Part shown: positions 34,001 to 42,774 of the stretch, piece after piece
Position numbering within the stretch: position 1 is the first letter of the stretch
Layout: each line of letters opens with the position of its first letter
The notes under the pieces: model-generated
Seen by the model: only the letters and a program-made list of their open reading frames with translations
What the model was told of the DNA's origin: nothing
Databases searched by the model: none
Translations under genes and position numbers: made by a program
Origin: Palsa-1439 sp050015495
GTDB taxonomy: Bacteria > Verrucomicrobiota > Verrucomicrobiia > Palsa-1439
Direction: 5' to 3'
Assembly (NCBI GenBank): GCA_050015495.1
Contig: JBEKBH010000011.1
Span: 1 to 64,000 of the forward strand
Length of the DNA stretch: 64,000 nucleotides

Positions 34001-36085
34001 ATGAGCACAAAAGTCGAAATCAAATACTCCGAGTTGGTGAGCCAGGCGGTCATCGACTCGTTCAAAAAACTGAATCCGCGGGACGAGATCAAGAACCTCG
34101 TGATGTTCGTGGTCTGGGTCGGATCGATCTGGACGACGGCCATCCTGTTCACGCCGGGCGGGTGCAACCTGTTCAACATCCAGATTTGCCTCTGGCTGTG
34201 GTTCACATGCCTGTTCGCGAATTTCGCCGAGGCAATGGCCGAGGGACGCGGCAAAGCCCACGCCGACGCGCTGCGCAAGATGCGCACGAAGACCATGGCC
34301 CGCAAACTTGTCAAAGGCCGCGAAGAATCAGTGCCCAGCGCCGAGTTGAAGATCGGCGAATTGTTCGTGTGCGAAGCCGGCGACACGATTCCCGCGGACG
34401 GTGAAATCGTGGAAGGCATCGCCACCGTGGATGAATCCGCCATCACGGGCGAATCGGCCCCTGTCATCCGCGAAAGCGGCGGTGACCGGAGCGCCGTCAC
34501 CGGCGGCACGAAGGTCATCAGCGACCGGATTGTTGTCCGCGTGACTGCGGAACAGGGCAACTCGTTCCTCGATCGGATGATTTCGATGATCGAAGGCGCG
34601 CGCCGTCAAAAGACACCGAACGAAATCGCGTTGAACATCGTGTTGGTCAGTTTGACCGCGCTGTTCATCGTGGTCGTGTTTACCCTGCCGCCGTACGCGC
34701 ATTACAACGAAACCGCCGCCGGCCAGAAGGGCGTGGTGTTGACATCGATTCCCGTGTTGTTGGCGCTGATCGTGTGTCTGATCCCGACGACCATCGGCGG
34801 CCTGCTCAGCGCCATCGGCATCGCCGGTATCGACCGGTTGATGCGGCGCAACGTGCTCGCCACCAGCGGACGCGCCGTCGAAGCCGCCGGCGACGTGGAC
34901 GTGTTGCTGTTGGACAAGACAGGCACGATCACGCTCGGCAATCGCATGGCCACGGATTTCATTCCCGCGCCGGGCATCCCGGTGGAAGAACTGGCCGATT
35001 CCGCGCAACTGGCGTCGTTGGCCGACGAAACACCCGAAGGCCGGTCCATCGTGGTGTTGGCGAAAGAGAAATACAACCTGCGCGGGCGCGAAGTCGCGGA
35101 GCCGCAGGCGAAGTTCGTGCCGTTCACCGCGCAGACGCGGATGAGCGGTTTGGATTTGATCGATCCCGACGGCAAAGGCGTGCGCGTGATCCGCAAGGGC
35201 GCGGCGGAATCCATTCGCCGTCACGTCGAACAACGCGGCGGCCTGTATCCCAAGGCGGTCGAGCAGGTCGTGTTCGATATCTCGACACAGGGCGGCACGC
35301 CGCTGGTGGTGACGGACGGCGCCCGCGTCATGGGCGTGATTCGCCTCAAGGACATCGTCAAGGGTGGCATCCGCGAGCGGTTCGCGCAACTGCGCAAGAT
35401 GGGCGTGCGCACCGTGATGATCACCGGCGATAATCCGCAAACCGCGGCGGCGATTGCGGCCGAGGCCGGTGTGGACGATTTCATTGCCCAAGCCAAGCCG
35501 GAAGACAAGCTGGCCCGCATCCGCAAGGAGCAGGAGGGCGGCAAACTCATCGCGATGATCGGCGATGGCACGAATGACGCGCCGGCGCTGGCCCAGGCCG
35601 ATGTCGGCGTGGCGATGAACACGGGCACACAGGCCGCGCGCGAGGCCGGCAACATGGTGGACCTCGACAGCAACCCGACGAAGCTGATCGAAGTCGTCGA
35701 GATTGGCAAACAACTGCTGATGACACGCGGCGCGTTGACGACGTTCAGCATTGCCAACGACGTGTCGAAGTATTTCGCGATCCTGCCGGCGATGTTCGGC
35801 CTGTTGTACGCCGCGACCGCCGGCGGCAAAGGACCGCTGGACAAATTGAACATCATGGCGCTGCATTCGCCCGAGAGCGCGATCCTGAGCGCGGTGATCT
35901 TCAACGCCCTGATCATCGTCGCGTTGATCCCGCTGGCATTGAAGGGCGTGAAATACCAGCCGCTGGGCGCCGCCGTGATTCTGCGCAAGAACATGCTGAT
36001 CTACGGAGTCGGCGGGATCATCATCCCGTTTATCTTCATTAAACTGATCGACGTGTTCCTGGTGGCCGTGCACCTCGCGCCCTGA
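34001..36085 (+). CDS. kdpB: Potassium-transporting P-type ATPase, catalytic subunit KdpB
   Basis: Catalytic subunit of the Kdp pump, 694 aa. It hydrolyses ATP and forms an aspartyl-phosphate at Asp305 (LLLDKTGTITLGN). Other P-type landmarks: TGES at 149-152 (actuator domain), the KGAAES nucleotide-binding segment, and MITGDNPQTAAAIA and MIGDGTNDAPALAQADVGVAM of the hinge. Ser152 corresponds to E. coli Ser162, whose phosphorylation inhibits the pump. Seven or so membrane segments. It lies 10 bp after the second kdpA, and kdpC follows after 22 bp. Confidence 0.97.
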   Translation: MSTKVEIKYSELVSQAVIDSFKKLNPRDEIKNLVMFVVWVGSIWTTAILFTPGGCNLFNIQICLWLWFTCLFANFAEAMAEGRGKAHADALRKMRTKTMARKLVKGREESVPSAELKIGELFVCEAGDTIPADGEIVEGIATVDESAITGESAPVIRESGGDRSAVTGGTKVISDRIVVRVTAEQGNSFLDRMISMIEGARRQKTPNEIALNIVLVSLTALFIVVVFTLPPYAHYNETAAGQKGVVLTSIPVLLALIVCLIPTTIGGLLSAIGIAGIDRLMRRNVLATSGRAVEAAGDVDVLLLDKTGTITLGNRMATDFIPAPGIPVEELADSAQLASLADETPEGRSIVVLAKEKYNLRGREVAEPQAKFVPFTAQTRMSGLDLIDPDGKGVRVIRKGAAESIRRHVEQRGGLYPKAVEQVVFDISTQGGTPLVVTDGARVMGVIRLKDIVKGGIRERFAQLRKMGVRTVMITGDNPQTAAAIAAEAGVDDFIAQAKPEDKLARIRKEQEGGKLIAMIGDGTNDAPALAQADVGVAMNTGTQAAREAGNMVDLDSNPTKLIEVVEIGKQLLMTRGALTTFSIANDVSKYFAILPAMFGLLYAATAGGKGPLDKLNIMALHSPESAILSAVIFNALIIVALIPLALKGVKYQPLGAAVILRKNMLIYGVGGIIIPFIFIKLIDVFLVAVHLAP

Positions 36086-36107
36086 CATTGAAGAAAGGAA
36101 CAATCAA

Positions 36108-36707
36108 ATGAAACTTTTCCTGCAATCCATTCGACAAACAATCCTGTGGACCGCCATCGCGGGCGTGGCCTACCCGCTGGTCATGACCGGCGTGGCCCAG
36201 TTGTTGTTCCGCCAGCAGGCGAACGGCAGCCTGATCGAGCGCAACGGGCAGGTTGTTGGTTCCGCGTTGATCGCGCAACAGTTCACGGGCGACAAATATT
36301 TCTGGCCGCGGCCATCGGCCGGCAGTTATGCCACCGTTCCCTCCGGGGCGAGCAACCTCGGCCCGACCAGCCAGGCCCTGCAATCCAACGTGACCGCCAA
36401 CGCTGCGGCCTTCCGCACCGGCAACAAGCTGGCGGCGGACGCGCCGGTGCCGGCGGACATGGTATTCACGTCGGCCAGCGGGCTTGATCCGCACATCAGC
36501 CCCGAGTCGGCGCGATTGCAGGTGGCCCGCGTCGCCGCCGCGCGCGGCATGGCGGAGGACCAGGTCAAGACGTTGGTCGAGAAATTTATCGAGCCTCCGC
36601 AATGGGGCATCTTCGGGGAATCCCGGGTAAACGTGCTGGAGTTGAACGTGGCCCTGGACGACCTGCAACCGAAGAAGGCGGAAGAGAGCGGTTCGGTGAA
36701 GGGGTAG
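36108..36707 (+). CDS. kdpC: Potassium-transporting P-type ATPase, KdpC subunit
   Basis: Accessory subunit of the Kdp complex, 199 aa: one N-terminal membrane helix (about 9-33) and a periplasmic domain. Conserved family segments are GSALIAQQFTGDKYFWPRPS, SGASNLGPTS, SASGLDPHISPESARLQV and ARVAAARG. AAAGGAA lies before the ATG. The last 15 residues form a charged tail. A gap of 177 bp follows before the protein-kinase gene. Confidence 0.96.
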   Translation: MKLFLQSIRQTILWTAIAGVAYPLVMTGVAQLLFRQQANGSLIERNGQVVGSALIAQQFTGDKYFWPRPSAGSYATVPSGASNLGPTSQALQSNVTANAAAFRTGNKLAADAPVPADMVFTSASGLDPHISPESARLQVARVAAARGMAEDQVKTLVEKFIEPPQWGIFGESRVNVLELNVALDDLQPKKAEESGSVKG

Positions 36708-36884
36708 GTGACGGGACATGAACGAGCCTCCCTCACGACGACCAAACCGGTTCGAAACGCGCCTTGTCCCGTACAGGTGGTGCGACCGTTCGAGCGCGAA
36801 TTCGCCATGGATGGGGCCACCGAGAGGTATGTAGATCGTCGAGCCACAGCCGTGGCCGTCCCGCGCGTCCCCTAATTCCTTCCC

Positions 36885-37982
36885 ATGCGTCTCGGATACA
36901 AAATAGAGCCGGGCGACGCGGCCCTGGTAGAGCGGGCGGCGCGGTTTCGCAACCGCCCCGAGGACGACGCCATTCGTCAGGCGAAGATCCAGGTTGGACT
37001 CGGCCCCGGAGACGTGCTCGACGGCCGGTTTCTGATCATCGACGTTCTCAACCAGGGCGGGATGGCGACGATCTTCAAGGCGCTGGATTTGCCGAACGGG
37101 GACCGGGAGGTTGCGGTGAAAGTGCCGTACCGCGGCATGGAGAGCAACCCGGCGTCCTACGCCCGATTCGCGCGCGAGGAGGAGATCGGCCTGAAGATGG
37201 ACCACCCGTTTGTGATGAAATTTATCGGCGTCAACGGGAACCGATCGCGGCCCTACATTGTGGCGGAGTATCTGCGCGGGAACACCCTGGCCGACATTCT
37301 CGACAAGGTCCGTCCGTTGCCGGAAAAGGACGCGCTCAAATTTGCCAGCCTGATTTGCGAGGCGTTGCAGTACCTCCACGCGCACGCCGTCCTGCACCGC
37401 GACCTGAAACCGAGCAACGTCATGGTTTGCTCGGACGGCAGCATTCGCGTGATGGATTTCGGCATCTCGTATGCGGAGGCGGCGCGACGGGTGACCTTCG
37501 TCGGCTTCTCGACGGCCTTGGGTACGGCCGATTACGTCGCGCCCGAGCAGATCAAAGGCCGGCGCGGCGACGAGCGCACGGACATCTACAGCCTGGGATC
37601 GATGCTGTACGAAATGCTGACGGGAAAGGCGCCGTTCGACGGCGATGACCCGTTCATTATCATGAACCGGCGGATGTCGGGCGACCCGGCGGCGCCACGG
37701 AAGCTCAATCCGGCCCTTTCGCCGCAGGCCGAGGAGATCGTCCTGCGCGCGCTGCAACGCGATCCGAGCCAGCGGTATCAATCGGCCGCCGCCATGAAAG
37801 CGGACCTGGACGCGCCGGACAAGATGACGGTCACCGGATTGTGCGACACGCTGAGAGAATCGACAAAGTGGAAACGGTTCTTGCTGTTGGCCCGGTGGAT
37901 CACACTCACCTGCATCATTCCGCTGATCATCCAGGTCGTCCTGTTCTTCATCCTCTGGCACCACTTTGCGAGGAAGCGATGA
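36885..37982 (+). CDS. Membrane-anchored Ser/Thr protein kinase inside the kdp locus
   Basis: Hanks-type kinase, 365 aa. The kinase domain spans about 48-310 with every catalytic element: Gly-rich loop LNQGGMATIFKA, Lys79 (VAVK), HRD at 171-173 (LHRDLKPSN), DFG at 191-193, and APEQ after the activation loop. One C-terminal membrane helix (about 335-360) ends in HHFARKR, so the kinase faces the cytoplasm with no external sensor. It lies between kdpC and kdpD and overlaps the next gene by 4 bp (ATGA). Its placement makes Kdp proteins, especially the TGES serine of KdpB or KdpD, attractive substrates; that is inference. Confidence 0.92.
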   Translation: MRLGYKIEPGDAALVERAARFRNRPEDDAIRQAKIQVGLGPGDVLDGRFLIIDVLNQGGMATIFKALDLPNGDREVAVKVPYRGMESNPASYARFAREEEIGLKMDHPFVMKFIGVNGNRSRPYIVAEYLRGNTLADILDKVRPLPEKDALKFASLICEALQYLHAHAVLHRDLKPSNVMVCSDGSIRVMDFGISYAEAARRVTFVGFSTALGTADYVAPEQIKGRRGDERTDIYSLGSMLYEMLTGKAPFDGDDPFIIMNRRMSGDPAAPRKLNPALSPQAEEIVLRALQRDPSQRYQSAAAMKADLDAPDKMTVTGLCDTLRESTKWKRFLLLARWITLTCIIPLIIQVVLFFILWHHFARKR

Positions 37983-38308
37983 CGGGCATGAACGTCATTG
38001 CCTGGCTGATGTTTGTCGCCGCGGCCATTCTCGAGGTCGGTGGCGACGCGGCGGTGCGTCGCGGGCTGCGAGGCCGGCGGCTGGCATTCGTCGTGGCGGG
38101 GTTCGCGGCGTTGAGTTGTTACGGCCTGGTGGTGAACTCCGTCAAATGGGATTTCTCGCGGCTGATCGGCGTGTACGTGGGATTCTTTGTGCTCGTCAGC
38201 GTATTGGCGGGCCGCTTCCTGTTCCGGGAAGAGGTCCCCGTCTCGACGTGGTGCGGGCTGGTGTTGATCATCGCGGGCGGCCTGGTCATCCAATTTGGCC
38301 AGCGGTGA
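37979..38308 (+). CDS. Small four-helix membrane protein (EamA/SMR-like)
   Basis: A 109-residue protein made almost wholly of four hydrophobic helices (MNVIAWLMFVAAAILEVGGD, LAFVVAGFAALSCYGLVVNS, LIGVYVGFFVLVSVLAGRF, VSTWCGLVLIIAGGLVIQF). Size, the Glu in helix 1 and the helix 3-4 loop resemble small multidrug resistance transporters or half-size DMT proteins, but the true SMR signature is incomplete. Translation is coupled to the upstream protein kinase by ATGA, and kdpD follows 51 bp later, so a part in the Kdp locus is likely. Substrate unknown. Confidence 0.8.
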   Translation: MTGMNVIAWLMFVAAAILEVGGDAAVRRGLRGRRLAFVVAGFAALSCYGLVVNSVKWDFSRLIGVYVGFFVLVSVLAGRFLFREEVPVSTWCGLVLIIAGGLVIQFGQR

Positions 38309-38359
38309 CGGCGCTCACTTTTGAATGGTGAAACCGCGCCCGCCAGCTAGAATAGCCGC

Positions 38360-41035
38360 ATGACCGAGCCACAGCGTCCCAACCCGGATGCGTTGCTTGC
38401 GGAAATCCAGCGCGAGGAGCGTGCGGCCAAGCGCGGGCAACTCAAGATTTTCTTCGGGATGTGCCCCGGCGTGGGCAAGACCTACGCGATGCTGGAGGCG
38501 GGCCAAGCGCGGGCACGAGAGGGAGTCGACGTGGTCGTGGGTATTGTCGAGACGCACGGGCGCAAGGAGACCTATGCGTTGCTGGCCGGCCTGCCGATCA
38601 TTAACCGCAAGAAGATCGAGTACCGCGGCGTTACGCTGGAGGAAATGGATATTGACGCCATCCTCGAGCGGCATCCCGCGCTCGTGCTCGTGGACGAACT
38701 GGCCCACACCAACGCGCCGGGCAGCCGCCATCCCAAGCGCTACCAAGACGTCCTCGAATTACTCGACTCGGGGATCGACGTCTACAGCACCCTCAACGTC
38801 CAACACCTCGAAAGCCGCGTGGACGTGGTCCAGCAGATTTCCGGTGTGGCGGTGCGCGAGGCCGTGCCGGATTCGGTGCTCGACCAGGCCGACGAGATCG
38901 AGCTGGTCGATCTGACGCCCGACCAACTCCGCAAACGGCTGGCCGAGGGCAAGGTGTACATGGGCGAACGCGCGGCCACGGCGTCGGAGAATTTTTTCCG
39001 TGAAGAAACCCTCACGGCGCTGCGCGAGATGGCGCTGCGCGCGACCACCGAACACGTGGACCAGGAGTTGCGCGACGTCATGCGCACCAAACGCATCCAG
39101 GCGCCGTGGAAATCGGGCCAGCGCCTCGGCGTCGGCGTCGGACCCAGTCCGTTTTCCAGCCAGTTGATTCGCTGGACGCGGCGGATCGCGGCGGCGATGG
39201 ATGCGCCGTGGGTGGCGGTGTACGTGGAAACCTCGGCGACGCTGAGTGAAGACGAGAAACGTCGGCTGACAAAGAACCTGTCGCTGGCGCGGCAACTCGG
39301 CGCGGAGGTGGTGATGACGACCGGCGACGACGTGGCCGGCGCCTTGCTGGAGGCGGCCCGCGAGCAGGGGGTGACGCAAATGGTCGTGGGCAAACCCATG
39401 AACAATTGGCTGCTCGAATTGATCAAGGGCGGTTCGCTGGCCAATCGATTGATCCGTCGCGGCGGCGAGATCGACGTGCACATCGTGGGCGGGTCGCAGG
39501 GCGGCGGCAAACGCGCGCGGCGGCCTTGGTCGAACTGGGTGGGGACGAACCTGCTGAAGGATTGCGCGGTGGGCGTGGGCGGGGTCGTTGCCGCGACGGT
39601 CGTGTCGTGGTTGTTGCAGGGGGTGATGGGGTACGTGGCCGTGTCGTTGATCTACCTGTTGGGCGTCGTGGTGCTGGCCCTGCGGCTGAACCGGTGGGCG
39701 GTGCTGTTGGCGGCGGCGTTGAGCGCGGTGGCGTGGGATTACCTGTTCATTCCCCCGATCTATACCTTTACGATCCGGTCGCCGCATGACGTGATGATGT
39801 TCATCATGTTTTTCATCGTGGCGCTGGCGATGGGGCATACGACCCACCAATTGCGCGCCCGCGAAGCCGCGGAGCGCCGTCGCGAGCACCGGGCATCGGC
39901 GCTGAATCGCCTGCTGGAGAGCGTGACGGCGAGCGCATCGCTGGAAGACGGCCTGGCGCGGGCGGTGAAGGAAGTGGACGCGCTGTTTCGGACGCGCACA
40001 GCGGTGTTACTGGCGGCGGCGGACGGTCGGCTCGACGACAACCCGCACCCGACCAGCACATTTTCCCCGGACGCGAAAGCGCGCGCGGTGGCGGCGTGGG
40101 CGTTCGAGCGCGGGCAGGCGGCCGGTCGGTTCACCGACACGCTGCCCGACGCGCACGCGTTGTACCTGCCGCTGCAGACGTCGAACCACCGGCTCGGGGT
40201 GCTGGGCGTGCTGTTCGACGAACGGGACACGTGGACGCTGGACGACAACGATTTGCTGGAGACGTTCGCGGCGCAGATCGCGGTGATGATCGAGAGCTAC
40301 CGCACGATCGAGACGGTGCAACAGGCGCGGATGGTCGAGGAATCGGAACGGCTGTATCACACGCTGCTGGATTCCGTGTCGCACGAATTGAAGACGCCGT
40401 TGGCGGTGATCGGCGCGGCGACGGAAGGGCTCGACACGCAGTTGAAAGATTCCGGGCTGCCCCTGACCGAGACGTTCCTCGACGAGATCAAGGCGGCGAA
40501 CCGGCGGCTGGAACGCATCGTGACCAACCTGCTCGACATGACGCGGATCGAGTCGGGACGGATGCCGTTGAACATCGAGTGGGGCGAAGTGCGCGAGCTG
40601 CTCGAATCATCCGTCAGCCAGGTCGAGAACGAATTGTCGCGGGAGCGCGTCCGCATTACGATGGCGGACAACCTGCCGCTGGTGCGGCTGGATTTTGGGT
40701 TGATGGAGCAGGCGATTTGCAATTTACTCGTGAACGCCTCGCAACACAGTCCGGCGGGCTCGCCGATCGATGTGTCGGCGGAACTCGAGGCCGGCAAACT
40801 GGAGTTGCGGATCCGCGACCACGGCGCGGGCCTGGCGCCCGGCGAAGACAAGAAGGTGTTCGGCAAATTTTATCGCGGCTCGGGCGCGCGGCCCGGCGGC
40901 ACGGGGTTGGGGTTGTCCATCGTGCAGGGGATCACGCGGGCGCATCGGGGTGAGATCGAGGCCGGGAACGATCCCGGCGGCGGAGCGGTGTTTACGATTC
41001 GAATTCCTGTGGAAACGGGGGAGAAACCAGCATGA
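38360..41035 (+). CDS. kdpD: Osmosensitive K+ channel histidine kinase KdpD
   Basis: Full-length sensor kinase (891 aa, like E. coli). N-terminal KdpD domain with Walker A GMCPGVGKT at 33-41 and VDELAHTNAPGSRHPKRYQD; a USP-like domain about 250-370; four membrane segments about 395-500; a GAF-like domain about 520-640; phospho-acceptor His675 (SVSHELKTP); and HATPase with NLLVNASQHSP and GTGLGLSI. It phosphorylates KdpE when K+ is scarce. A TAGAAT box ends 6 bp before the ATG, hinting at an internal leaderless transcript, but no -35 is evident. Overlaps kdpE by 4 bp. Confidence 0.96.
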   Translation: MTEPQRPNPDALLAEIQREERAAKRGQLKIFFGMCPGVGKTYAMLEAGQARAREGVDVVVGIVETHGRKETYALLAGLPIINRKKIEYRGVTLEEMDIDAILERHPALVLVDELAHTNAPGSRHPKRYQDVLELLDSGIDVYSTLNVQHLESRVDVVQQISGVAVREAVPDSVLDQADEIELVDLTPDQLRKRLAEGKVYMGERAATASENFFREETLTALREMALRATTEHVDQELRDVMRTKRIQAPWKSGQRLGVGVGPSPFSSQLIRWTRRIAAAMDAPWVAVYVETSATLSEDEKRRLTKNLSLARQLGAEVVMTTGDDVAGALLEAAREQGVTQMVVGKPMNNWLLELIKGGSLANRLIRRGGEIDVHIVGGSQGGGKRARRPWSNWVGTNLLKDCAVGVGGVVAATVVSWLLQGVMGYVAVSLIYLLGVVVLALRLNRWAVLLAAALSAVAWDYLFIPPIYTFTIRSPHDVMMFIMFFIVALAMGHTTHQLRAREAAERRREHRASALNRLLESVTASASLEDGLARAVKEVDALFRTRTAVLLAAADGRLDDNPHPTSTFSPDAKARAVAAWAFERGQAAGRFTDTLPDAHALYLPLQTSNHRLGVLGVLFDERDTWTLDDNDLLETFAAQIAVMIESYRTIETVQQARMVEESERLYHTLLDSVSHELKTPLAVIGAATEGLDTQLKDSGLPLTETFLDEIKAANRRLERIVTNLLDMTRIESGRMPLNIEWGEVRELLESSVSQVENELSRERVRITMADNLPLVRLDFGLMEQAICNLLVNASQHSPAGSPIDVSAELEAGKLELRIRDHGAGLAPGEDKKVFGKFYRGSGARPGGTGLGLSIVQGITRAHRGEIEAGNDPGGGAVFTIRIPVETGEKPA

Positions 41036-41718
41036 GCGCGGAACGAACCATTCTCGTGATCGACGATGAGCCGCCGATTCGGCGGCTGCTGCGGCTGACG
41101 TTGGAACCGCAGGGGTACCAAATCCACGAGGCCGGCAACGGCCAGCTTGGGTTGCAGGAGGCGGCGGCGCGTCGGCCCGACGTGATTATTTTGGACCTGG
41201 GATTGCCCGACATGGACGGCGTGGCGGTATTGAAACGGTTGCGGGAGTGGAGCCAGACCCCCGTGCTGGTGTTGTCCGTGCGCGACCGCGAGGCGGACAA
41301 GGTGGCGGCGCTGGACAACGGCGCGGACGATTATCTGACGAAGCCGTTCGGCACGGAGGAACTGCTGGCGCGGTTGCGAGCGGTGCAACGGCGCGCGCCC
41401 GAGGCGCACGAGCAGCCGGTGTTCGTGAGCGGCGATTTGACAGTGGACCTGGCGACGCGGGTGGTCACGTTGAAGGGCAAGGAAGTGCGGCTGACGGCGA
41501 CGGAATACGCGTTGCTGCACGAGCTGGTGCGTCACGCGGGGAAGGTGGTCATGCACGCGCAGTTGTTGCGGTCGGTGTGGGGGCCGAACTCGGAGAGCCA
41601 GTCGCAGTATCTGCGGGTGTACATCACGCATTTGCGGAAGAAACTGGAGTCGCCCGGTGGCGGCAAGTTGATCCAGACCGAGCCCGGCATCGGGTACCGG
41701 CTGCTGGCGAGGGAGTGA
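41032..41718 (+). CDS. kdpE: Response regulator KdpE (OmpR family)
   Basis: DNA-binding regulator of 228 aa that activates kdp. Receiver domain with Asp11-Asp12, phospho-acceptor Asp55 (VIILDLGLPDMDG) and the lysine of YLTKPFG; then a winged-helix domain at about 130-225 (VRLTATEYALLHELVRHAGKVV ... YLRVYITHLRKKL). Coupled to kdpD by ATGA. The T-rich tracts before each kdpA are plausible targets. Confidence 0.95.
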   Translation: MSAERTILVIDDEPPIRRLLRLTLEPQGYQIHEAGNGQLGLQEAAARRPDVIILDLGLPDMDGVAVLKRLREWSQTPVLVLSVRDREADKVAALDNGADDYLTKPFGTEELLARLRAVQRRAPEAHEQPVFVSGDLTVDLATRVVTLKGKEVRLTATEYALLHELVRHAGKVVMHAQLLRSVWGPNSESQSQYLRVYITHLRKKLESPGGGKLIQTEPGIGYRLLARE

Positions 41719-41750
41719 CCCGCCTTCGCCAAGGCTACGGCGGGCAAGGG
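41719..41750. repeat. dispersed short palindromic repeat, may end kdp transcription
   Basis: CCCGCC (41719-41724) and GGCGGG (41739-41744) flank nested CCTT/AAGG arms. The same ~28-bp unit recurs, with changes, at 55944-55972, 60078-60106 and 60350-60376. There is no T-run, so termination is uncertain. Confidence 0.5.
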
Positions 41751-41843
41751 GCGAGTATCCTGAACCCGTAGACGATTGATCTAGCTTGCAGGTCAGAGTC
41801 ACGAGTTCTACACTACCAACTGGTCAGAATCTTTGACCGTACC

Positions 41844-41871
41844 TTGTTGCAAGACCAGACTGGTGTATAGA
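41844..41871 (+). promoter_or_regulatory. promoter of the TcmP/radical SAM pair, leaderless
   Basis: TTGTTG (41844-41849), 16 bp, TATAGA (41866-41871), then 5 bp to the ATG at 41877. No ribosome-binding site precedes the ATG. Confidence 0.5.
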
Positions 41872-41876
41872 CCACA

Positions 41877-42725
41877 ATGAGTCCAGTAAGCCCTTTGAAG
41901 TTTGACGAAATCGGCGTTTGGTCTGAGATCAAACTAGACATCATCAGAGATTACGCAACCGCCTACTCGACGATTCTTTCAGCGCAAACAGACCCCAAGC
42001 TGCATCACGTGTACATAGATGCTTTTGCTGGTGCAGGCGTGCATGTGTCAAGAAGAACAGGGGAATTCGTCGCTGGAAGCCCGGTCAACGCACTTTCGGT
42101 GACCCCACCATTCCGCGAATACTTTTTGATTGATATCAACCGACAGAAAACCGAGCTCCTGAAAGAACTGACGAAGGGACGCGCAGATGTGCACGTCGAC
42201 GAAGGTGACTCCAACGCCATACTTTTGCAGAAGGTTTTCACGAATGTTCGCTATGAGCGGTATCGCCGAGGGCTCTGCTTGCTCGATCCGTATGGTCTGC
42301 ATCTGCAATGGGAGGTGATTCAAACGGCGGGAAAGATGCGGAGCATCGACATGTTCTTGAATTTTCCGGTCGCGGATATGAATCGCAATGTGTTGTGGCG
42401 TCACCCCAAAGGAGTCGCCCCTGCGGACATAAAGCGTATGAATGCATTCTGGGGCGACGAGTCGTGGCTGGATATCGCCTACACCACAAAGAAAGATTTA
42501 TTCGGCCACTTGGAGAAGGAAGACAATGAAGTTGTGGCGGAGGGGTTTCGGCAACGTCTAATTTCGGTCGCCGGCTTTAAGCATGTGCCACGGCCGCTGC
42601 CGATGAGGAACTCTACAGGCGCGATCGTCTATTACCTGTTCTTTGCTTCACAGAAACCGACTGCCGCGCACATTATCACGGACATCTTTGACAGGTACCG
42701 GCGACGGGGCGAAAAAGAGAACTGA
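41877..42725 (+). CDS. tcmP: Three-Cys-motif partner protein TcmP-like
   Basis: A 282-residue protein resembling the TcmP family, which is known for being encoded beside a Cys-motif (radical SAM-like or Gp37/Gp68) protein. HHVYIDAFAGAGVHVSRRTG looks like motif I of a Rossmann methyltransferase, CLLDPYGLHLQWEVI resembles motif IV, and FREYFLIDINRQKTELL resembles motif II, so a nucleic-acid methyltransferase-like fold is plausible. No activity is established. The DNA is visibly less GC-rich than kdp, suggesting transfer. The radical SAM gene follows 49 bp later. Confidence 0.8.
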   Translation: MSPVSPLKFDEIGVWSEIKLDIIRDYATAYSTILSAQTDPKLHHVYIDAFAGAGVHVSRRTGEFVAGSPVNALSVTPPFREYFLIDINRQKTELLKELTKGRADVHVDEGDSNAILLQKVFTNVRYERYRRGLCLLDPYGLHLQWEVIQTAGKMRSIDMFLNFPVADMNRNVLWRHPKGVAPADIKRMNAFWGDESWLDIAYTTKKDLFGHLEKEDNEVVAEGFRQRLISVAGFKHVPRPLPMRNSTGAIVYYLFFASQKPTAAHIITDIFDRYRRRGEKEN

Positions 42726-42774
42726 CGAATTCGACTTTAGTGGCTAAATGCGTAATCTTGGAACCACAGGGGCA

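Noticed and set aside
32836..34560. 574-codon minus-strand frame across the second kdpA and kdpB
   Set aside because: Antisense shadow; crosses two conserved genes and reads His/Arg/Gln-rich nonsense.
36039..37964. 641-codon minus-strand frame across kdpC and the protein kinase
   Set aside because: Antisense shadow of two intact genes, no recognisable domain or promoter.
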